From NCBI RefSeq assembly GCF_018137945.1, contig NZ_CP073089.1:1364001-1428000 (forward strand): 64,000 nucleotides of DNA. Direction: 5' to 3'. Shown one piece after another: positions 54,972-63,148 of this stretch (within the stretch, counting starts at the first letter, position 1; each line of letters starts with the position of its first letter). Origin of the DNA: Brevibacterium sp. W7.2. GTDB lineage: Bacteria; Actinomycetota; Actinomycetes; Actinomycetales; Brevibacteriaceae. The notes below the pieces were generated by a model. That model did not search any database. It had not been told where the DNA came from and was given only the letters and a program-made list of their open reading frames with translations. The position numbers and the translations under genes were made by a program.

Positions 54972-56605
54972 GCGAACTCACCGGCGGCGGCCACCTCGCC
55001 GCAGCCCTGGCCGCCGAGGGCATCACCCGCGTCTTCGGGATCCCCGGCACCCACAATCTCGAGATCTTCGCGCAGCTGAGCGAGCACGGCATCGAGATCG
55101 TCTCGCCCCGCCACGAACAGGGGGCGGGGTTCATGGCCGACGGAGCCGCCCGCGTCACCGGTGACGTCCAGGTCGTCGTGACGACGACGGGACCCGCCGT
55201 GCTCAACGCGCTGACCGCGCTGCTCCAGTCGTTCACAGACTCCGTGCCGGTCCTCCTCATCAGCCCCGGCATGCCCTCGACCCATCCCGGCCGCGGCACC
55301 GGCCTCCTCCACGAGGTGCGCAACCAGGCGCTCGCGATCGAGGCGATCCTCGGCGACAGTCACCGGGTCACCAATGTGGGCGAGGTGCCGCTGGCCGTCG
55401 CGCAGGCGCTCACGCTCATTCGCTCCGGCCGGCCCCGGCCCGCGAGCTTCGAGATCCCGCTCGACCTCATCGAGGCGACCGGGCCCGGCATCATCCACCC
55501 CGCCGTCACACGGCCCCTGCCCGTGCTCGACGAGCACGGAATCGCCACCGCCGCCGAGGCGCTCGCCGCCTCCCAGCGTCCGCTCGTCATCGCCGGCGGC
55601 GGGTCCCACGGTGCGGGGGAGGGGATCGTCGCCCTCGCCGAGGCGCTCGGTGCCGGGATCATCCTCTCCGCGAACGCCAAGGGCGCGATCGCCGGTGACC
55701 ATCCGCTCATGCTTGGGGCGATCGGGTTCCTCCCCGAGCTGCCCGACATCCTCGCCCGCGCCGATGCCGTCGCAGCGATCGGCACCGAACTCGCCCCGAG
55801 CGACTTCTGGCCCGAGCCGCTGCCCCTGCCCGACACCGTCGTGCGCATCGACATCGACGAGACGCAGATGCTCGGCAATGCCGCGGTCAGCCATCCCCTC
55901 GTCGCCGACGCGACCGAGGCCGCCGCCTCTCTCGCCGCCGCTGTGAAGCGGGTGCGGGACCGCAGCGGCGCCGAGGCGGTGGCGTCGGGCGGCTGGCCGG
56001 CCGAGGTCGCGGAGATCGCCCGCGTCGCGGCCGCCCGCGACGGGCAGCCGTGGGCGGTGCTGTCGGAGGGGCTCACCGCGTTCACCCAGGCCGCGGAGTC
56101 CCCGGTCGTCATCGCCGCCGACCAGACGATGAGCTGCTACTACGGCGTGCAGACCGGCTGGGCGGCCCGCCTCGGCGACCGCTATCTCTATCCGGCCGGC
56201 GCGGGCACGCTCGGGTTCGCGCTGCCGGCGGCGATCGGGGCGAAGCTCGCCGACCCCGCGGCCCGCGTCATCGCGATCGAGGGCGACGGGGGAGCGATGT
56301 TCACGATCCCCGAACTCGCCGCCGCCGTCCAGGACGAGGCGAGCCTCGCGCTCATCATCGTCGACAACGGCGGATACGGGGAGATCCGCAACGAGATGGC
56401 CGACCGCGGCGACGTGCCCACCGGCGTCGCCCTGCGCGGACCGGACTTCCCGGCCCTCGCCTCGGCGATGGGGGCCCACGGAGTCCACGTCGACGGCGCC
56501 GAGGCACTCACCGCCGCCCTCACCTCGGCGATGGAGCGGACCGGACCCACCCTCATCCACCTGTGGGAGGACTCCCGGGCGTCCGAGGACATGCTCGGCC
56601 GCTGA
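54968..56605 (+). CDS. ThDP-dependent 2-oxo-acid decarboxylase/acetolactate-synthase-like
   Basis: 545 residues from ATG 54968 (4-base overlap). N-terminal Pyr domain with catalytic Glu: RHEQGAGFMADGAARVTG. The TPP-binding motif is GDGGAMFTIPELAAAVQDE, with the Asn after it in VDNGGYGE. This family includes acetolactate synthase, benzoylformate decarboxylase and 5-guanidino-2-oxopentanoate decarboxylase. Lack of the FAD-typical AHAS middle region and the operon context favour a 2-oxo-acid decarboxylase producing an aldehyde. The aldehyde dehydrogenase is not in this block. Confidence 0.83.
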   Translation: MSELTGGGHLAAALAAEGITRVFGIPGTHNLEIFAQLSEHGIEIVSPRHEQGAGFMADGAARVTGDVQVVVTTTGPAVLNALTALLQSFTDSVPVLLISPGMPSTHPGRGTGLLHEVRNQALAIEAILGDSHRVTNVGEVPLAVAQALTLIRSGRPRPASFEIPLDLIEATGPGIIHPAVTRPLPVLDEHGIATAAEALAASQRPLVIAGGGSHGAGEGIVALAEALGAGIILSANAKGAIAGDHPLMLGAIGFLPELPDILARADAVAAIGTELAPSDFWPEPLPLPDTVVRIDIDETQMLGNAAVSHPLVADATEAAASLAAAVKRVRDRSGAEAVASGGWPAEVAEIARVAAARDGQPWAVLSEGLTAFTQAAESPVVIAADQTMSCYYGVQTGWAARLGDRYLYPAGAGTLGFALPAAIGAKLADPAARVIAIEGDGGAMFTIPELAAAVQDEASLALIIVDNGGYGEIRNEMADRGDVPTGVALRGPDFPALASAMGAHGVHVDGAEALTAALTSAMERTGPTLIHLWEDSRASEDMLGR

Positions 56606-56628
56606 GGACCCACCCGACCCGACATCCA

Positions 56629-56647
56629 CCCCCGCATCCGGCGGGGG
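56629..56647 (+). promoter_or_regulatory. Hairpin between decarboxylase and acyl-CoA dehydrogenase genes
   Basis: CCCCCGC/GCGGGGG perfect 7-bp stem with ATCCG loop, just ahead of GAAGGAG. Could tune expression of the last gene. Confidence 0.45.
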
Positions 56648-56660
56648 ACGAAGGAGAGCT

Positions 56661-57827
56661 ATGACCTACACCCCGTGGCCGCTCAGCGAGGAGCAGTCCG
56701 CCGTCATCGACCTGTGCCGGACCTTCGCCGTCGAGCAGATCCGACCGGCGGGCCGCACCGTCGACGAGGCCGACACCGAATCGCCGGTCGACCTCTTCGC
56801 CGCGGCGGCGAAGCTCGGGATCACCGACTTCATGATCCCCGAGGAGTACGGCGGGGGCGGGTTCACCGACGTGTTCACGCAGTGCCTCGTCCAGGAGCAG
56901 CTGTGCTTCGGGGATCCGGGGATCGGGAACTTCGTGTGCTCGAACGGCTTCTTCGCCGACCCCGTGCTCGCGCTCGGCACCGACGCGCAGAAGGAGGCGT
57001 GGCTGCGGCCCCTGACCGGGGAGAGGCCGAAGTTCACGGCGCTCGCGACGACCGAACCCGGCTCCGGATCGGACTCCGCGTCGATCATCACCCGCGCCGA
57101 TCGGACCGACGGCGGATACCTCCTCAACGGGCAGAAGGCGTGGATCTCGAATGCCGGGCTCGCCGACTTCTACGTCGTCTTCGCGAAGACCGACCCTGCG
57201 CAGCGGGCCCGCGGGGTCAGCGCGTTCCTCCTTGAAAAGGACACCCCGGGCATGGAGTTCGGGGCGCCGATGAAGAAGATGGGGCAGCGGGCGATCGTGT
57301 GCCGGGAGATCTTCCTCTCCGACGCGTTCGTCCCCGAGGACAACCGCCTCGGCGCGGAGGGCCAGGGGTTCTACGGGCTCATGCGCACCTTCGACATCTC
57401 CCGCGTCGTCCTCGGCGCCGCCGCCCTCGGCACGGCCCGGGCGGCGTACGAATACGCCCGGGACTATGCGCGCGAGCGCGAGCAGTTCGGGAAGCGGATC
57501 ATCGACCATCAGGCGGTCGCGTTCCGACTCGCCGACATGTCCGCGCGCATCGACGCCGCGTGGCTGCAGGTGCTCAACGCCGCCCGGATGATCGACGCCG
57601 GTGACGCCGTGCCGCGGGAGCGGGTGACCGCCGCAGCGGCGATGGCGAAGCTGGGCGCCTCGGAGACGGCGATGTTCTCCACCTGGGCGGCCGTCCAGAC
57701 CCTCGGCGGCTGGGGCTACTCGCGCGAGCATCCCGTCGAGCAGTGGATGCGCGACGCCAAGCTCGAGGAGATCGAGGAGGGCACGAGCGACATCATGCGC
57801 CTGCTCATCTCGCGCAGCCTCCGCTGA
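56661..57827 (+). CDS. Acyl-CoA dehydrogenase
   Basis: FAD enzyme oxidising acyl-CoA to 2-enoyl-CoA. 388 residues from ATG 56661. ALATTEPGSGSDSASI, LLNGQKAWISNAG, FEYARDYAREREQFGKRI (as YEYARDYAREREQFG), and catalytic Glu in EEIEEGTSDIMRLLISR. Last gene of the TetR operon; the chain amino acid, 2-oxo acid, aldehyde/acid, acyl-CoA, enoyl-CoA is nearly complete in it. Start site AAGGAG. Confidence 0.92.
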   Translation: MTYTPWPLSEEQSAVIDLCRTFAVEQIRPAGRTVDEADTESPVDLFAAAAKLGITDFMIPEEYGGGGFTDVFTQCLVQEQLCFGDPGIGNFVCSNGFFADPVLALGTDAQKEAWLRPLTGERPKFTALATTEPGSGSDSASIITRADRTDGGYLLNGQKAWISNAGLADFYVVFAKTDPAQRARGVSAFLLEKDTPGMEFGAPMKKMGQRAIVCREIFLSDAFVPEDNRLGAEGQGFYGLMRTFDISRVVLGAAALGTARAAYEYARDYAREREQFGKRIIDHQAVAFRLADMSARIDAAWLQVLNAARMIDAGDAVPRERVTAAAAMAKLGASETAMFSTWAAVQTLGGWGYSREHPVEQWMRDAKLEEIEEGTSDIMRLLISRSLR

Positions 57828-57845
57828 AACCTCGGCGAGTCCCGG

Positions 57846-57894
57846 AATAGCCTGACCTAACCTTGTGTTGTTCGAGATGAGGCCCTGATATAGG
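57846..57894 (+). promoter_or_regulatory. sodA promoter with DtxR/IdeR-like box
   Basis: TTGTTC (57868-57873) and TATAGG (57889-57894) form a weak promoter. TAGCCTGACCTAA (57848-57860), running into CCTTG, resembles half of the iron-box consensus TTAGGTTAGGCTAACCTAA. Match is partial. Confidence 0.4.
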
Positions 57895-57950
57895 GTCGAA
57901 AATGAAGCCGCCGGCCAAGGCGGGCATCAATTCTCTTCAGGAGGAATCTC

Positions 57951-58577
57951 ATGGCTGAGCAGTACACACTTCCGGAGCTGCCCTACGACTACTCCGCTCT
58001 CGAGCCGCACATCTCGGCTCGCATCATGGAGCTGCATCACGACAAGCACCACGCGACCTACGTCAAGGGCGCGAACACCGCGGTCGAGCAGATCGCCGAA
58101 GCCCGCGAGAGCGGCAACCTCGCGAACCTGCCCAAGCTCATCCGTGACCTCTCGTTCAACCTCGGCGGTCACGTCAACCACTCGATCTTCTGGCAGAACA
58201 TGTCCCCGGACGGTGGCGACAAGCCCGTCGGCGAACTCGCGGCTGCGATCGATGACCAGTTCGGCTCCTTCGACAAGTTCCGCGAGGTCTTCACGACCGC
58301 GGCGACGACGATCCAGGGCTCCGGGTGGGCCGTTCTCGTCTACGATCAGCTCGGCGGCAACCTCTTCGTCGAACAGCTCCACGACCAGCAGTCGGACATC
58401 CAGCAGGGCGGCACCCCGATCCTCCAGCTCGACATGTGGGAGCACGCGTTCTACCTCGACTACCAGAACGTCAAGCCCGACTACGTCAAGGCCTGGTGGA
58501 ACATCGTCAACTGGGAGGACGCCGGCGCTCGCTTCGACCGCGCGGTCAACCAGACCAAGGGACTGCTCCTCGGCTGA
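57951..58577 (+). CDS. sodA: Superoxide dismutase, Fe/Mn family
   Basis: 208 residues from ATG 57951 with CAGGAGG. Metal ligands: His29 (MELHHDKHH), His77 ([10 protein letters not shown]), Asp161 and His165 ([11 protein letters not shown]). Residues of the Mn-type family are present ([15 protein letters not shown]). Standalone gene between the catabolic operon and a GNAT gene, with its own promoter and a strong terminator. Confidence 0.96.
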   Translation: MAEQYTLPELPYDYSALEPHISARIMELHHDKHHATYVKGANTAVEQIAEARESGNLANLPKLIRDLSFNLGGHVNHSIFWQNMSPDGGDKPVGELAAAIDDQFGSFDKFREVFTTAATTIQGSGWAVLVYDQLGGNLFVEQLHDQQSDIQQGGTPILQLDMWEHAFYLDYQNVKPDYVKAWWNIVNWEDAGARFDRAVNQTKGLLLG

Positions 58578-58643
58578 GGCGCTCTCCTGAGCTGAGCGCG
58601 TGAGGCCGACGCGGGTCTCAGCGTTGACGCTCGCGCTCATCAG

Positions 58644-58676
58644 GCGGCCCGGACTCCATCACGGAGTCCGGGCCGC
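58644..58676 (+). terminator. Terminator after sodA
   Basis: Perfect 14-bp stem (58644-58657 with 58663-58676), loop ATCAC, followed by TGCTTGTTTC. The tail makes this a good intrinsic terminator. Confidence 0.85.
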
Positions 58677-58710
58677 TGCTTGTTTCGAGGGCGACCGGTA
58701 GGGTGAGCCC

Positions 58711-59316
58711 ATGACTGCTCACCTGCGATCATGGTCGCCGTCCGACGCCGAGGCGCTCGCTGAGATCTACGCCGTGGCCGATCCCGAGTTGCAGCGCAAC
58801 ATCCCCGAGGACCACACCGCGGCAGGGGCGAGCACATGGATCGAGTCGATTCTCACCGCCGAGGCCGACGGCACGGCGCGCGCCTTCGCCATCGTCGACG
58901 GTACGAGGATCCTCGGCAATGTCATGGCGACAGGGACCGAACGACGCCACTCGACGACGTGGATCTCGTACTGGCTGCGCCCGGAGGCGCGGGGGCAGGG
59001 CCTCGCCTCCTCCGCGCTGCGCACACTCGTCGACGTCCTCCACGACGACCTCGGTGTCTATCGCCTCGAACTCGGGTACCGCGTGAACAACCCGGCCTCC
59101 GGAGCCGTCGCCGCGGCCGCCGGGTTCCTCGTCGAAGGACGTGAACGGCAGCGCCTCGACTACGGCGGCGTCCGCTACGACACCGAGGTGGCTGCGCGGC
59201 TGAGCGGGGACCCGCGGTCGCCGGGCGGACGGCTGCCCATCGTTCGCGGTGATGGGTCGGCGGCCGGCGGCGAGGGTCTGGCGGCCGGCGGCGACGGGTC
59301 GGCGGCCGGCGGCTAG
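58711..59316 (+). CDS. GNAT acetyltransferase (RimJ/RimL-like) with repeat tail
   Basis: 201 residues from ATG 58711. GNAT signature: WISYWLRPEARGQGLASSALRTLVDVLH, followed by YRLELGYRVNNPASGAVAAAAGF and GRERQRLDYGG. The last ~20 residues are three repeats of (D/E)G(S/L)AAGG, encoded by a 21-bp DNA repeat. The TAG stop lies inside the fourth repeat. Substrate unknown (often ribosomal-protein N-termini or small amines). Confidence 0.85.
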   Translation: MTAHLRSWSPSDAEALAEIYAVADPELQRNIPEDHTAAGASTWIESILTAEADGTARAFAIVDGTRILGNVMATGTERRHSTTWISYWLRPEARGQGLASSALRTLVDVLHDDLGVYRLELGYRVNNPASGAVAAAAGFLVEGRERQRLDYGGVRYDTEVAARLSGDPRSPGGRLPIVRGDGSAAGGEGLAAGGDGSAAGG

Positions 59317-59355
59317 GGTCCGGCGGCCCGTGGCGACGGGTCGGCTGCCCATCGC
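59251..59355. repeat. Five 21-bp tandem repeats across the GNAT stop codon
   Basis: Units at 59251, 59272, 59293, 59314 and 59335, core GGGTCGGCGGCCGGCGGC. The fourth unit begins TAG where the others begin GAT/GAG/GAC, so the stop codon is a variant of the repeat. Confidence 0.8.
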
Positions 59356-59416
59356 GAGTGGGGACGGACCGCCTCGGCGCGGTGACGACCTGAACGACCG
59401 ACTGCAGCGGACTCGC

Positions 59417-59422
59417 TAGACT
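59417..59422 (+). promoter_or_regulatory. dapB -10 candidate TAGACT
   Basis: TAGACT 52 bases before the dapB ATG. Confidence 0.45.
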
Positions 59423-59473
59423 GGCCTGCGGGCGAAACCGCCCGCAGATCACCGTCGGAGGAAGCGAGCGCAC

Positions 59474-60214
59474 ATGAGGGTAGCCGTCATCGGAGCACAG
59501 GGACGGATGGGAGCCCAAGCCGTCCAGGCCGTCGAGGAGGCCGAGGGCCTCGACCTCGTCGCCGCGCTCGGCAGCTCGGACTCACTGGAGACGCTCACCG
59601 ACCTCGACATCGACGTCGCCGTCGAACTCACCGTGCCCAAGGCCACCGAGGACAACGTCCGGTTCCTCGTCGAACACGACATCGACACCGTCGTCGGCAC
59701 GACCGGGTGGGATGCCGACCGGCTCGAGCGGCTCACCGCCCTCCTCGCCGACCACCCGGACACGGCCGTCCTCATCGCCCCCAACTTCTCGATCGGGGCG
59801 GTGCTCGCCATGCGCTTCGCCGAGGTGGCCGCCCCCTACTTCGACTCCGCCGAGGTCGTCGAGATCCACCATCCCCGCAAGCTCGACGCCCCCTCGGGCA
59901 CCGCCGTGCACACCGCGCAGCGCATCGCCGCTGCCCGCCGCGACGCCGGCCTGCCTGCCGTTCCCGACGCCACCGAGACCGACCCCGACGGCGCCCGCGG
60001 TGCGGTCATCGACGGCATCCACGTCCACGCGATCCGCCAGCTCGGCATGACCGCCTCGGAGGAGATCCACTTCGGTGCCGCCGGCGAGGCCCTGACGATT
60101 CGGACCGATTCGTTCTCCACCTCGGCGTTCATGCCCGGCATCATCACCGCCGTGCGTGCGATCGGCGATCGGACCGGGCTTCTGCACGGCCTCGAGAGCA
60201 TCCTCGACCTCTGA
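59474..60214 (+). CDS. dapB: 4-hydroxy-tetrahydrodipicolinate reductase
   Basis: Second step of the diaminopimelate/lysine pathway. 246 residues from ATG 59474. Nucleotide motif VAVIGAQGRMGAQ, VGTTGW, APNFSIGAVLAMRFAEVAAPYF, and the catalytic EIHHPRKLDAPSGTA. Its position after pnp/pepR matches mycobacteria except for the inserted TetR operon and sodA. One-base overlap with the next gene. Confidence 0.95.
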   Translation: MRVAVIGAQGRMGAQAVQAVEEAEGLDLVAALGSSDSLETLTDLDIDVAVELTVPKATEDNVRFLVEHDIDTVVGTTGWDADRLERLTALLADHPDTAVLIAPNFSIGAVLAMRFAEVAAPYFDSAEVVEIHHPRKLDAPSGTAVHTAQRIAAARRDAGLPAVPDATETDPDGARGAVIDGIHVHAIRQLGMTASEEIHFGAAGEALTIRTDSFSTSAFMPGIITAVRAIGDRTGLLHGLESILDL

Positions 60215-60663
60215 TGTCGAAAGCGAAGATCGGGGCGATCATCGTCTCCGTCGTGCTCGCGTTCTACTTCGTCCTCATGGGACAGCGGGCGTGGATCCTC
60301 CTGCGCGAACCCGAGCTCATCCCCAAGCTCATGGGCATCGCCCTGCTCGTGCTGCCGATCGTCGGTGCGTGGGCGCTCATCATGGAGCTCCTCTTCGGGT
60401 CGCGGATGGAGCGGCTCGCGAAGATCCTCGAATCCGAGGGAGGACTGCCCGTCGACGACCTGCCGCGCACGCCCGGCGGCCGGATCGTGCGGGAGGCCGC
60501 CGACGAGGCGTTCGCCCAGTACCAGTCCGAAGCCGACGCCGCACCGGATGACTGGCGCTCGTGGTTCCGTCTCTCGTGCGCCTATGACGCGAGCGGCGAC
60601 CGGCGCCGTGCCCGCGCGACGATGCGCAAGGCGATCTCGATGGAGAGAGCCGGGCAGGCGTAG
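60214..60663 (+). CDS. Small membrane protein downstream of dapB
   Basis: 149 residues from ATG 60214. Two membrane segments (residues ~6-25 and ~38-60), then a soluble TPR-like helical part (AFAQYQSEADAAPDDWRSWFRLSCAYDASGDRRRARATMRKAISMER). Similar proteins follow dapB in actinobacteria; function unknown. Coupled translationally to dapB. Confidence 0.7.
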   Translation: MSKAKIGAIIVSVVLAFYFVLMGQRAWILLREPELIPKLMGIALLVLPIVGAWALIMELLFGSRMERLAKILESEGGLPVDDLPRTPGGRIVREAADEAFAQYQSEADAAPDDWRSWFRLSCAYDASGDRRRARATMRKAISMERAGQA

Positions 60664-60708
60664 GCGCTCTGGCTCCGGGCGGTTCTGCCGCCGGCTCGGG
60701 GGCGCTGC

Positions 60709-62064
60709 CTATCGCCGGTCCGGGGGACCCGGATTCGCGGGCGGATCCGGATGCGCCGGAGGGTCGGGGTTCACCGGGAGATCCGGCCGGTGCGCCGGAG
60801 GAGCAGCGGTCGCGGCGCCCGGTGCCGCCTCGGCGCCCTGACCACTGCCCGCGCGCACCGGACTCACGGCTTTGACGAGGGAGGCGATGACGCCCTCGAG
60901 CGGACCGCGCGGACTGACGAAGACCTTCCAGACGATCGCGAGGATGATGAAGGTCAGGGCGTGGATCGCGTACTCGGTCGTGATCTTCGCCGGGTCGGCC
61001 TGCTCGATCATCGGTGCCGGCTGGTAGAAGGGGTGCGTGATCTCGACGAGGACGACGTGGGCGGCGTAGACCGTCAGCGGCATCGATCCCGGAGCGCTCA
61101 GCGGTGCGAGCAGCCATGACCGCCGGCCGAGCAGGATCGCGGCGGCCTGGAGCACGGCGATCGCGGCGAGCGAGGTGCCGGCGGTGGAGATGAGATCGAA
61201 CGGGGTCGCCGAATGCGGTCCCGCGATCGCCAGCCACCACCACGAATCCGGTGGTGTCACCCCGTAGCTGTTGATGAAGAGCGCGGCGTTGAGGTCGGCC
61301 CCCGAGGTGGCGGCGAGGGCTTCGAGCTCGGCGCGGCCGCCGGCGACGTCGAGAAGGAACCACGAGCCGCCGCGGCCGATGGCGAAGAGGGCGACCCCGG
61401 CGAGGAAGAGCGCCGTGAGGTGCCGGCCGATGTCGATCTTCGCGACCGCCATGCCGAGGAGGATGTAGGCCATCCACTGGAGGATCGGATAGTAGCCGGT
61501 GAAGACGAGGTCGGTGAGCATCGGGCCGAGCGACGCGAAGTCGAACCACGACATCGCCGAGTACGAGGTCTCGAGACCGTACGTGCTGCGCACCCACATC
61601 GACACGAGCGGGCTGAGGGCCATCCACAGCCCCGCGAGCGTGAAGAGCGCCCACGGCCGCAGCCGCAGGAAGAGCAGCGCGATGGCGAACATGACGCCGT
61701 AGTTGACGAGGATGACCGCGAGGTTCGTCGTGATCGCTCCGAGGAAGAGCCCGACGACGATGATCGACGCCGCCCGCACGAGGACTCCGGGCGCCACATC
61801 GCGGAGACGACCGGTGGCCTCAAGGGTGCCGCGGGTCGAGAGGACGAGCGAGCAGCCGGCGAGCACCGCGAAGAGCGCCGAGGCGCGACCGGAGAAGATC
61901 GCCGCCCACGTCGGGTCGCCCATCTCATCGGTGAGGGGGAAGATGTGGGTGACCATCATCGTCAGCAGCGCCAGTCCGCGGGCAGCGTCGAGACCGACGA
62001 GGCGGCCGGGCGGGCTCAGTCTGCTGACGAACCGCGCCGAGGCGGTCGCCGGTTGAGTGCTCAT
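60709..62064 (-). CDS. DUF1624/heparan-alpha-glucosaminide acetyltransferase-like membrane protein
   Basis: 451 residues from ATG 62064. Around ten membrane segments. It starts RLVGLDAARGLALLTMMVTHIFPL, the pattern of the DUF1624/YeiB-DUF418 acyltransferase family, which moves acyl groups across the membrane. The last ~40 residues are Pro/Asp/Asn repeats (PDPPAHPDPPANPGPPD). Convergent with the dapB partner (45-base gap) and divergent from the metallopeptidase gene, sharing a palindrome. Confidence 0.8.
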   Translation of the reverse strand: MSTQPATASARFVSRLSPPGRLVGLDAARGLALLTMMVTHIFPLTDEMGDPTWAAIFSGRASALFAVLAGCSLVLSTRGTLEATGRLRDVAPGVLVRAASIIVVGLFLGAITTNLAVILVNYGVMFAIALLFLRLRPWALFTLAGLWMALSPLVSMWVRSTYGLETSYSAMSWFDFASLGPMLTDLVFTGYYPILQWMAYILLGMAVAKIDIGRHLTALFLAGVALFAIGRGGSWFLLDVAGGRAELEALAATSGADLNAALFINSYGVTPPDSWWWLAIAGPHSATPFDLISTAGTSLAAIAVLQAAAILLGRRSWLLAPLSAPGSMPLTVYAAHVVLVEITHPFYQPAPMIEQADPAKITTEYAIHALTFIILAIVWKVFVSPRGPLEGVIASLVKAVSPVRAGSGQGAEAAPGAATAAPPAHRPDLPVNPDPPAHPDPPANPGPPDRR

Positions 62065-62073
62065 GGAACGATT

Positions 62074-62085
62074 CTCACATGTGAG
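62074..62085. promoter_or_regulatory. Perfect 12-bp palindrome in a divergent gap
   Basis: CTCACATGTGAG lies between divergent genes (56-base gap). Such a short gap means it could control both. Confidence 0.4.
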
Positions 62086-62120
62086 CCCCCTGGGCCGGGT
62101 GTGAACGGTATGTTAATGCC

Positions 62121-62999
62121 ATGACCTTCAATCCGAATGCTGACATCAGCTCGAACCGGACGAGTCGTCGCGGACGCAACACGGCGATCGCCGGCGGCGG
62201 TGTCGGAGTCATCGGCCTCCTCGTCTTCCTCGTCGGGCCTCTCCTCGGCGTCGACCTCAGCGGGTTCATCGACGATCCCGCGCTCGAGAGCGGCGGCGGA
62301 GGGAACATCTCCAACGAAGCCGCGATGGCCCAATGCGACACCGGCGCCGATGCCAACAAGTCGACCGACTGCCGGATGGCCGGGGCCCAGGTCGTCCTCG
62401 ACGACTACTGGTCGCAGCAGGTCGAGGGATACACGCCGCCGCAGATGACGATCGTCGACGGGCAGACGTCGACGCAGTGCGGCACCGCCTCGAACGCCGT
62501 CGGTCCCTTCTACTGCCCGCCCGAGCAGGGCGTCTACATCGACCCGACGTTCTTCGGCGTGATGCGCGATCGCTTCGGCGCCTCCGCCGACGAGCTCGCC
62601 CAGCTCTACATCGTCGGCCACGAGTGGGGTCACCACATCCAGAACATCACCGGGACGATGGACCGGTACCCCAACAACGGCACCGGCCCCGAGAGCAACG
62701 GCGTGCGCACCGAACTCCAGGCCGACTGCTACGCCGGGGCCTGGCTCGGCGACGTCACGACCCTCACCGACGACAACGGCACCCCGTACCTCGAGCCGCC
62801 GACGCAGACGCAGATCGACGACGCCCTCAACGCCGCCTTCGTCGTCGGCGACGACTACATCCAGGGGCAGTCGGGCATGGTCAACCCCGAGAGCTTCACC
62901 CACGGGACGAGCGAACAGCGCCAGCGGTGGTTCACCGACGGCTACAACAAGGGCCTCGGCAGCTGCGACGCCTTCGCCGTGCCCGGCAGCCAGCTCTGA
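62121..62999 (+). CDS. Neutral zinc metallopeptidase (YpfJ family)
   Basis: 292 residues from ATG 62121. One N-terminal membrane anchor (TAIAGGGVGVIGLLVFLVGPLL), then the YpfJ-type domain with VGHEWGHHIQN (HEXXH) and ELQADCYAGAW (third ligand Glu). Outward-facing protease of unknown substrate. It begins 3 bases after a likely TATGTT -10 region, so the leader is short. Confidence 0.88.
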   Translation: MTFNPNADISSNRTSRRGRNTAIAGGGVGVIGLLVFLVGPLLGVDLSGFIDDPALESGGGGNISNEAAMAQCDTGADANKSTDCRMAGAQVVLDDYWSQQVEGYTPPQMTIVDGQTSTQCGTASNAVGPFYCPPEQGVYIDPTFFGVMRDRFGASADELAQLYIVGHEWGHHIQNITGTMDRYPNNGTGPESNGVRTELQADCYAGAWLGDVTTLTDDNGTPYLEPPTQTQIDDALNAAFVVGDDYIQGQSGMVNPESFTHGTSEQRQRWFTDGYNKGLGSCDAFAVPGSQL

Positions 63000-63148
63000 G
63001 GCGAGGCGGCTCTGAACCTACCAGCTCTCAGGCAGTCTGCTATGAACCAACCGGCTCCGAGGCAGCCGTGAGCGCCCCTTCCCCAGTTATCCATACCGTG
63101 ATATGAATTACTGGTCGGCTTCACCTCGCGCATCGATCAAGGACGATC
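63000..63148. other. 149-base gap before the oxidoreductase gene
   Basis: AT-richer stretch TTATCCATACCGTGATATG (63084-63103) may include a promoter (-10 GATATG-like). No hairpin or repeat seen. Confidence 0.4.
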
